This document shows, in pieces, positions 60,639-64,000 of a stretch of 64,000 nt of DNA. The DNA comes from Alloboseaceae bacterium BT-24-1 (GTDB lineage Bacteria; Pseudomonadota; Alphaproteobacteria; Rhizobiales; Beijerinckiaceae). Under the pieces are notes generated by a model, which saw only the letters and a list, made by a program, of their open reading frames with translations, did not search any database and was not told the origin of the DNA. The number at the start of each line of letters is the position of its first letter. Position 1 is the stretch's first letter. Made by a program: the position numbers and the translations under genes. The DNA lies in NCBI GenBank assembly GCA_025846845.1, contig JAOYTL010000015.1, forward strand, positions 1-64,000. Reading direction: 5' to 3'.

Positions 60639-61112
60639 ATGAACGCCGTCGACACCAAGCTCGCCGCCCTCGGCATCACCCTGCCCGCCCCGGCCGCCCC
60701 GGTCGCGAACTACGTGCCCTATGTCATCACCGGCAACCTGCTGATCATCTCCGGCCAGATCTGCTTTGGCCTCGACGGCAAGCTCTCCGACGCGCACAAG
60801 GGCAAGCTCGGCGGCGAGATCTTCAACGAGGCCGGGCTCGAGGCGGCCAGGCTCTGCGCCATCAACGTGCTCGCCCAGGCCAAGGCGGCGCTCGGCGGCG
60901 ATCTCGGCCGGATCGTGCGCTGCGTCCGCCTCGGCGGCTTCATCAATGCCGCCCCGCATTTCGCCGCATTGCCGGCGATCATGAACGGCGCCTCCGACTT
61001 CATGGTCGAGGTGCTCGGCGATGCCGGCCGCCACGCTCGCTCGACCGTCGGCGTCGCCAACCTGCCGGCCGACGCCGCCGTCGAGGTCGAAGCCATGTTC
61101 GAGATCGCCTGA
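60639..61112 (+). CDS. RidA/YjgF family protein
   Basis: A 157-residue member of the RidA superfamily, of the longer type with the N-terminal MNAVDTKLAALGITLPAPAAPVANYVP segment (first 27 residues). It has ITGNLLIISGQICFG and ends in LPADAAVEVEAMFEIA, the VEVEAxA signature. RidA removes reactive enamine/imine intermediates; this subgroup (atu1953-like/RutC-distant) may not share that activity. The strict catalytic Arg sits in GRHARSTVGVANLP. The ATG follows AGGAG at 60626-60630. Its TGA overlaps the next ATG by one base. Confidence 0.88.
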   Translation: MNAVDTKLAALGITLPAPAAPVANYVPYVITGNLLIISGQICFGLDGKLSDAHKGKLGGEIFNEAGLEAARLCAINVLAQAKAALGGDLGRIVRCVRLGGFINAAPHFAALPAIMNGASDFMVEVLGDAGRHARSTVGVANLPADAAVEVEAMFEIA

Positions 61113-61861
61113 TGCCGGCTGAAGCCTGGCTCACCGCCCGCCCGATCGCGCATCGTGGTCTGCACGATGCCGCCGGCGGCGTGATCGAGAACTCGCTGTC
61201 GGCGGCCGCGGGCGCGATCGCCGGCAACTTCGCCATCGAATGCGATGTCCAGCTCAGCGCCGACGAGGACGCCGTCGTCTTCCACGACTTCGTGCTCGAC
61301 CGGCTCACCGCGCAGACCGGCCGCGTCGATGCCCGCAAGGCGGCCGAGCTCGCGCAGATCGGCCTGAAGGGCGCGAGCGATCGTATCCCGACGCTGACCG
61401 ACTTCCTCGACGCCATCGGCGGCCAGACGCCCCTGGTGATCGAGGTCAAGAGCCGCTTCGACGGCGACCTGCGGCTGGCGAAGCGCACCGCCGAGATCCT
61501 CGCCGGCCATAAGGGCCAGCCGATCGTGCTGAAATCCTTCGATCCGGTGATCGTCGCAGCCCTGCGCGAGCTCGCACCCGGCTTCGCCCGCGGCATCGTC
61601 GCGATGAACGAGTATGCCTACCCCGACTACGACCATCTCTCGGCTTCGCAGAAGCACGCGCTCGCCAACCTCCTGCATTTCGAGGAGAGCCGGCCTGATT
61701 TCATCTCCTGGAAGGTCGCCGACCTGCCGAGCGCCGCGCCCTTCCTTTGCCGCAAGGCACTTGGCCTGCCGCTGATGAGCTGGACGGTGCGCACGCCGGA
61801 AGATCGTGCCCGCGCGGCCGAGCATGCCGACCAGATGGTCTTCGAGGGCTTTCTGCCTTGA
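61112..61861 (+). CDS. glycerophosphodiester phosphodiesterase family protein
   Basis: A 249-residue GDPD: PIAHRGLHDAAGGVIENS (catalytic His and the conserved Arg-Gly, Glu), AIECDVQLSADEDAVVFHDFVLDRLT (Glu, Asp metal ligands, second His) and VIEVKSR. It hydrolyses glycerophosphodiesters to glycerol-3-phosphate and an alcohol, in the cytoplasm (no signal peptide). Start ATG shares the A of the ridA stop TGA. The next gene starts at a TTG overlapping its stop. All three are probably one operon. Confidence 0.92.
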   Translation: MPAEAWLTARPIAHRGLHDAAGGVIENSLSAAAGAIAGNFAIECDVQLSADEDAVVFHDFVLDRLTAQTGRVDARKAAELAQIGLKGASDRIPTLTDFLDAIGGQTPLVIEVKSRFDGDLRLAKRTAEILAGHKGQPIVLKSFDPVIVAALRELAPGFARGIVAMNEYAYPDYDHLSASQKHALANLLHFEESRPDFISWKVADLPSAAPFLCRKALGLPLMSWTVRTPEDRARAAEHADQMVFEGFLP

Positions 61862-63093
61862 GCGAAACCGGTCTGCGCGAGGGCCTCAGAGTCCGCGTCG
61901 CGACCTCGCTGAAGAGCGTCCCGGCCGCGGACTGGGACGCCTGCGCCAATCCGGGCGCCGGCCGATTGCTTGAATCGGCATCCGAACAAGCGGATTCAAT
62001 CTCTCAAGCAGACCCGGACAACCCCTTCGTTTCGCACGCTTTTCTGCGCGCACTGGAAGAGAGCGGCTGCGTTGGCGGCCGCACGGGCTGGTCGCCGGCC
62101 TATCTCCTGGTCGAGGATGCGAACGACCGCCTGATCGCCGCCGCACCATCCTTCGTGAAGGGCCATAGCCAGGGCGAATACGTCTTCGATCACAGCTGGG
62201 CCGAGGCCTATATGCGCGCCGGCGGCCGCTATTATCCGAAGATCCAGGTCGCAGCTCCCTTCACTCCCGCGACCGGCCCGCGCCTGCTCGTCGCCGAGGG
62301 ACCGCAGGCAGCCGAGGCGCGCGAGGCCCTGATCGCCGGGCTGGACGCACTTCGCGAGCAGGTCCGCGGCTCGTCGATCCATGTCACCTTCGCGCAGGAG
62401 CCGGATCTGACGGCGTTGCTCGAAGCTGGCTTCCTCGAGCGCCACGACATCCAGTTCCATTGGCAGAATGAGAGCTTCGGCGCTTACGAAGACTTCCTCG
62501 CCACGCTCGCCTCGCGCAAGCGCAAGGCGCTGAAGCGCGAGCGGCGCGAGGCCCTCTCCGCCGGCATCGATGTCGCGGTGCTCTCGGGGGCCGACCTCAC
62601 CGAAAGCGTCTGGGACGATTTCCACGCGTTCTACGAGGACACCGGCTCGCGCAAATGGGGCCGACCCTATCTCAACCGCCGCTTCTTCTCCGAGATCGGG
62701 CAGCGCATGGGTGAGCGCGTCGTGCTGATGCTCGCCCGCCGCGCCGGCCGCAACATCGCCGGCGCCATCAATTTCCGCGGCGGCAACACGCTCTACGGCC
62801 GCAACTGGGGCTGCATCGAGGACCATCCCTTCCTGCATTTCGAGCTCTGCTATCACCAGGCCATCGACTATGCGATCGCGCACAAGCTGATCCGCGTCGA
62901 GGCCGGCGCCCAGGGCGAGCACAAGCTCGCTCGCGGCTACCGCCCGGTGATCACCCGCTCGGCCCATCTCCTCGCCGATCCCGGCCTCGCCCGCGCCGTC
63001 GCCGCCTATCTGCCCGGCGAACGGCGTGAGATCAGCTCTGCAGTAGCTGCGCTTGCGCAGGAGAGCCCCTTCCGCAAGGCTGGCGACAGCTGA
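61858..63093 (+). CDS. GNAT/FemAB-like acyltransferase (PF04339-type)
   Basis: A 411-residue protein of the FemAB-related family often called peptidoglycan biosynthesis acyltransferase. Parts: DPDNPFVSHAFLRALEESG (N-terminal), EYVFDHSWAEAYMRAGGRYYPKIQ, TLASRKRKALKRERREAL and FRGGNTLYGRNWGCIEDHPFLHFELCYHQAIDYAI, the C-terminal GNAT-like half. It starts at TTG 61858, whose TG overlaps the GDPD stop TGA; no ATG lies in the right place. Function not proven in any close relative that I know. A role in aminoacyl transfer or lipid modification is inference. Confidence 0.85.
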   Translation: MSETGLREGLRVRVATSLKSVPAADWDACANPGAGRLLESASEQADSISQADPDNPFVSHAFLRALEESGCVGGRTGWSPAYLLVEDANDRLIAAAPSFVKGHSQGEYVFDHSWAEAYMRAGGRYYPKIQVAAPFTPATGPRLLVAEGPQAAEAREALIAGLDALREQVRGSSIHVTFAQEPDLTALLEAGFLERHDIQFHWQNESFGAYEDFLATLASRKRKALKRERREALSAGIDVAVLSGADLTESVWDDFHAFYEDTGSRKWGRPYLNRRFFSEIGQRMGERVVLMLARRAGRNIAGAINFRGGNTLYGRNWGCIEDHPFLHFELCYHQAIDYAIAHKLIRVEAGAQGEHKLARGYRPVITRSAHLLADPGLARAVAAYLPGERREISSAVAALAQESPFRKAGDS

Positions 63094-63127
63094 CTCCCCC
63101 AGCCCACCAACGACCGGAACCTGCGCG

Positions 63128-63556
63128 ATGACCGCCTATGATCCCAGCAACATCTTCGCCAAGATCCTGCGTGGCGAACTGCCGGCCCACCGCGTCTACG
63201 AGGACGACCGGGCGCTCGCCTTCCTCGACATCATGCCGCGCGCCACTGGCCACACGCTGGTCATCCCGAAGAACCCGGCCCGCAACCTCCTCGACATCGA
63301 TCAGGGCGATCTCGGCTATGTCGCGGGAATCGCCCAGCGCATCGCCCGGGCGCAGATGCAGGCCTTCGCCGCCGACGGCATCACCGTCCAGCAGTTCAAC
63401 GAGACCGCCGGCGGTCAGGTCGTCTTCCATTTGCACGTCCACGTCATCCCGCGCCATGAGGGCGTTACGATGAAACCGCCGGCCAGCGAGATGGCCAAGC
63501 CTGAGGACCTCGCAGCCGCCGCAGAAAAAATTCGCGCCGCGCTGAAAAATCTTTGA
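63128..63556 (+). CDS. HIT family protein (histidine triad hydrolase)
   Basis: A 142-residue HIT protein: YDPSNIFAKILRGELPAHRVYEDD at the start, ALAFLDIMPRATGHTLVIPK, and the histidine triad HLHVHVIPR near residue 101. HIT proteins hydrolyse nucleoside phosphoramidates and similar compounds. It follows the FemAB-like gene by 34 bp. Small, cytoplasmic, of usual length. Confidence 0.95.
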   Translation: MTAYDPSNIFAKILRGELPAHRVYEDDRALAFLDIMPRATGHTLVIPKNPARNLLDIDQGDLGYVAGIAQRIARAQMQAFAADGITVQQFNETAGGQVVFHLHVHVIPRHEGVTMKPPASEMAKPEDLAAAAEKIRAALKNL

Positions 63557-63620
63557 GGAGCATGTCACGCGGGCGCTGGCTGCCTCGTCCTGTCTTCATC
63601 ACCACCTGATGGAGACGACG

Positions 63621-64000
63621 ATGACCCAGCGCCTCAACGGCTTCCAGACCGCCCCCGACGCCTACAAAGCCATGCTCGGCCTGCAGGATTATGTGAACCA
63701 GTCGAAGCTGGAGCACAGCCTGCTCGAGCTGGTGAAGATCCGCGCCTCTCAGATCAACCGCTGCGCCTATTGCCTTCACATGCACATCGCCGATGCGCGC
63801 AAGGCCGGCGAGAGCGAGATCCGCATCAACCTGCTCAGCGCCTGGGAGGAGTCCGAGCTCTTCACCCCGCGCGAGCGCGCCGTCCTGCGCTGGACCGAAG
63901 AGCTGACACGGCTCGTCGATCGCAGCCCGAGCGACGAGGCTTTCGCCGAACTACGCGAGCACTTCGACGAGAAGGATTGCGTCGACCTCTCGGTCGCCAT
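63621..64000 (+). CDS. AhpD-like carboxymuconolactone decarboxylase family protein, partial
   Basis: The frame begins ATG at 63621 after GGAGACGACG and runs off the window, so its C-terminus is missing. It has MTQRLNGFQTAPDAYKAMLG, LEHSLLELVKIRASQINRCAYCLHMHIADARKAGE with the CxxC pair (Cys48, Cys51) and a His, then RERAVLRWTEELTRL. The CxxC-His arrangement is that of AhpD-type alkylhydroperoxidase members. An in-frame ATG at 63609 would add four residues and lacks the ribosome binding site. It is 64 bp downstream of the HIT gene. Confidence 0.88.
   Translation, partial: MTQRLNGFQTAPDAYKAMLGLQDYVNQSKLEHSLLELVKIRASQINRCAYCLHMHIADARKAGESEIRINLLSAWEESELFTPRERAVLRWTEELTRLVDRSPSDEAFAELREHFDEKDCVDLSVA

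Overview
The window comes from a GC-rich alphaproteobacterial chromosome of the order Hyphomicrobiales (Rhizobiales). The best fit is a Bosea-like (Boseaceae) or related plant- or soil-associated bacterium. Signs are the gene order dgt-argS-SPOR-nagZ-scpA-scpB-tatABC, the block DUF3572-dinB next to divK-pleD, an EipB-type envelope protein, a complete urtABCDE cluster and an ACC deaminase with its Lrp-type regulator. The genus is inferred from gene content and style, not from any search. I see no rRNA, tRNA, CRISPR array or phage. The only possible insertion sequence is a fragment at the extreme left edge.

Layout. 1-12 kb: a possible transposase start, an M20 peptidase, a family-5 ABC binding protein, a DUF2336/lytic transglycosylase pair, a MaoC hydratase/CitE-like lyase pair, a flavin reductase/nitroreductase pair, and an OpgC-type membrane protein overlapping an SGNH hydrolase gene. 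12-25 kb: a core housekeeping cluster read leftward (dgt, argS, SPOR protein, nagZ, scpA, scpB, tatA, tatB, tatC). It is interrupted by a ureohydrolase plus a TRAP binding protein, and by an orphan ABC ATPase. 25-38 kb: accessory metabolism and regulation. This includes erpA, an HD-GYP protein, a double cold-shock protein, an enolase-superfamily dehydratase, a LysE exporter, a sirtuin, an aminotransferase, a ClpX-type zinc-finger/HTH protein with paired operators, a Tat-exported VOC protein, an SDR/TetR divergon, an altronate/galactarate-type dehydratase, gluconokinase and 6-phosphogluconate dehydrogenase. 38-49 kb: a CPA2 antiporter, acdS/acdR, a MerR/carboxymuconolactone decarboxylase pair and the urea transporter. 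49-64 kb: a small ORF with an unusually strong ribosome binding site, rnr, DUF983, NUDIX, rpmG, pleD/divK, DUF3572/dinB, eipB, a second TetR/SDR divergon, and a tight ridA-GDPD-FemAB-like run followed by a HIT gene. A carboxymuconolactone decarboxylase-family gene runs off the right end.

How the genes fit together. Urea uptake (urtABCDE) and ACC deaminase both supply ammonium, which suits a plant-associated, nitrogen-scavenging life. gnd and gluconokinase, with the sugar-acid dehydratases, handle gluconate and aldarate/aldonate-type acids. DivK/PleD and an HD-GYP protein mark cell-cycle and c-di-GMP control. Several genes sit beside self-contained regulatory DNA that can be read directly: a MerR-type promoter with a 19-bp spacer, three sets of palindromic operators, and a Shine-Dalgarno region that can be sequestered.

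The most unusual items are: (i) the paired 19-bp operators that straddle the likely promoter of the zinc-finger/HTH gene at 31.4 kb; (ii) the 25-codon ORF at 49.3 kb, whose ribosome binding site matches the complement of the 16S rRNA 3' end over 16 nt and can fold away into a hairpin; (iii) a possible structured RNA at 54.3-54.5 kb; (iv) a family of about 150-bp double-hairpin repeats with four members; (v) an SGNH hydrolase and a ureohydrolase that each lack a canonical active-site histidine.
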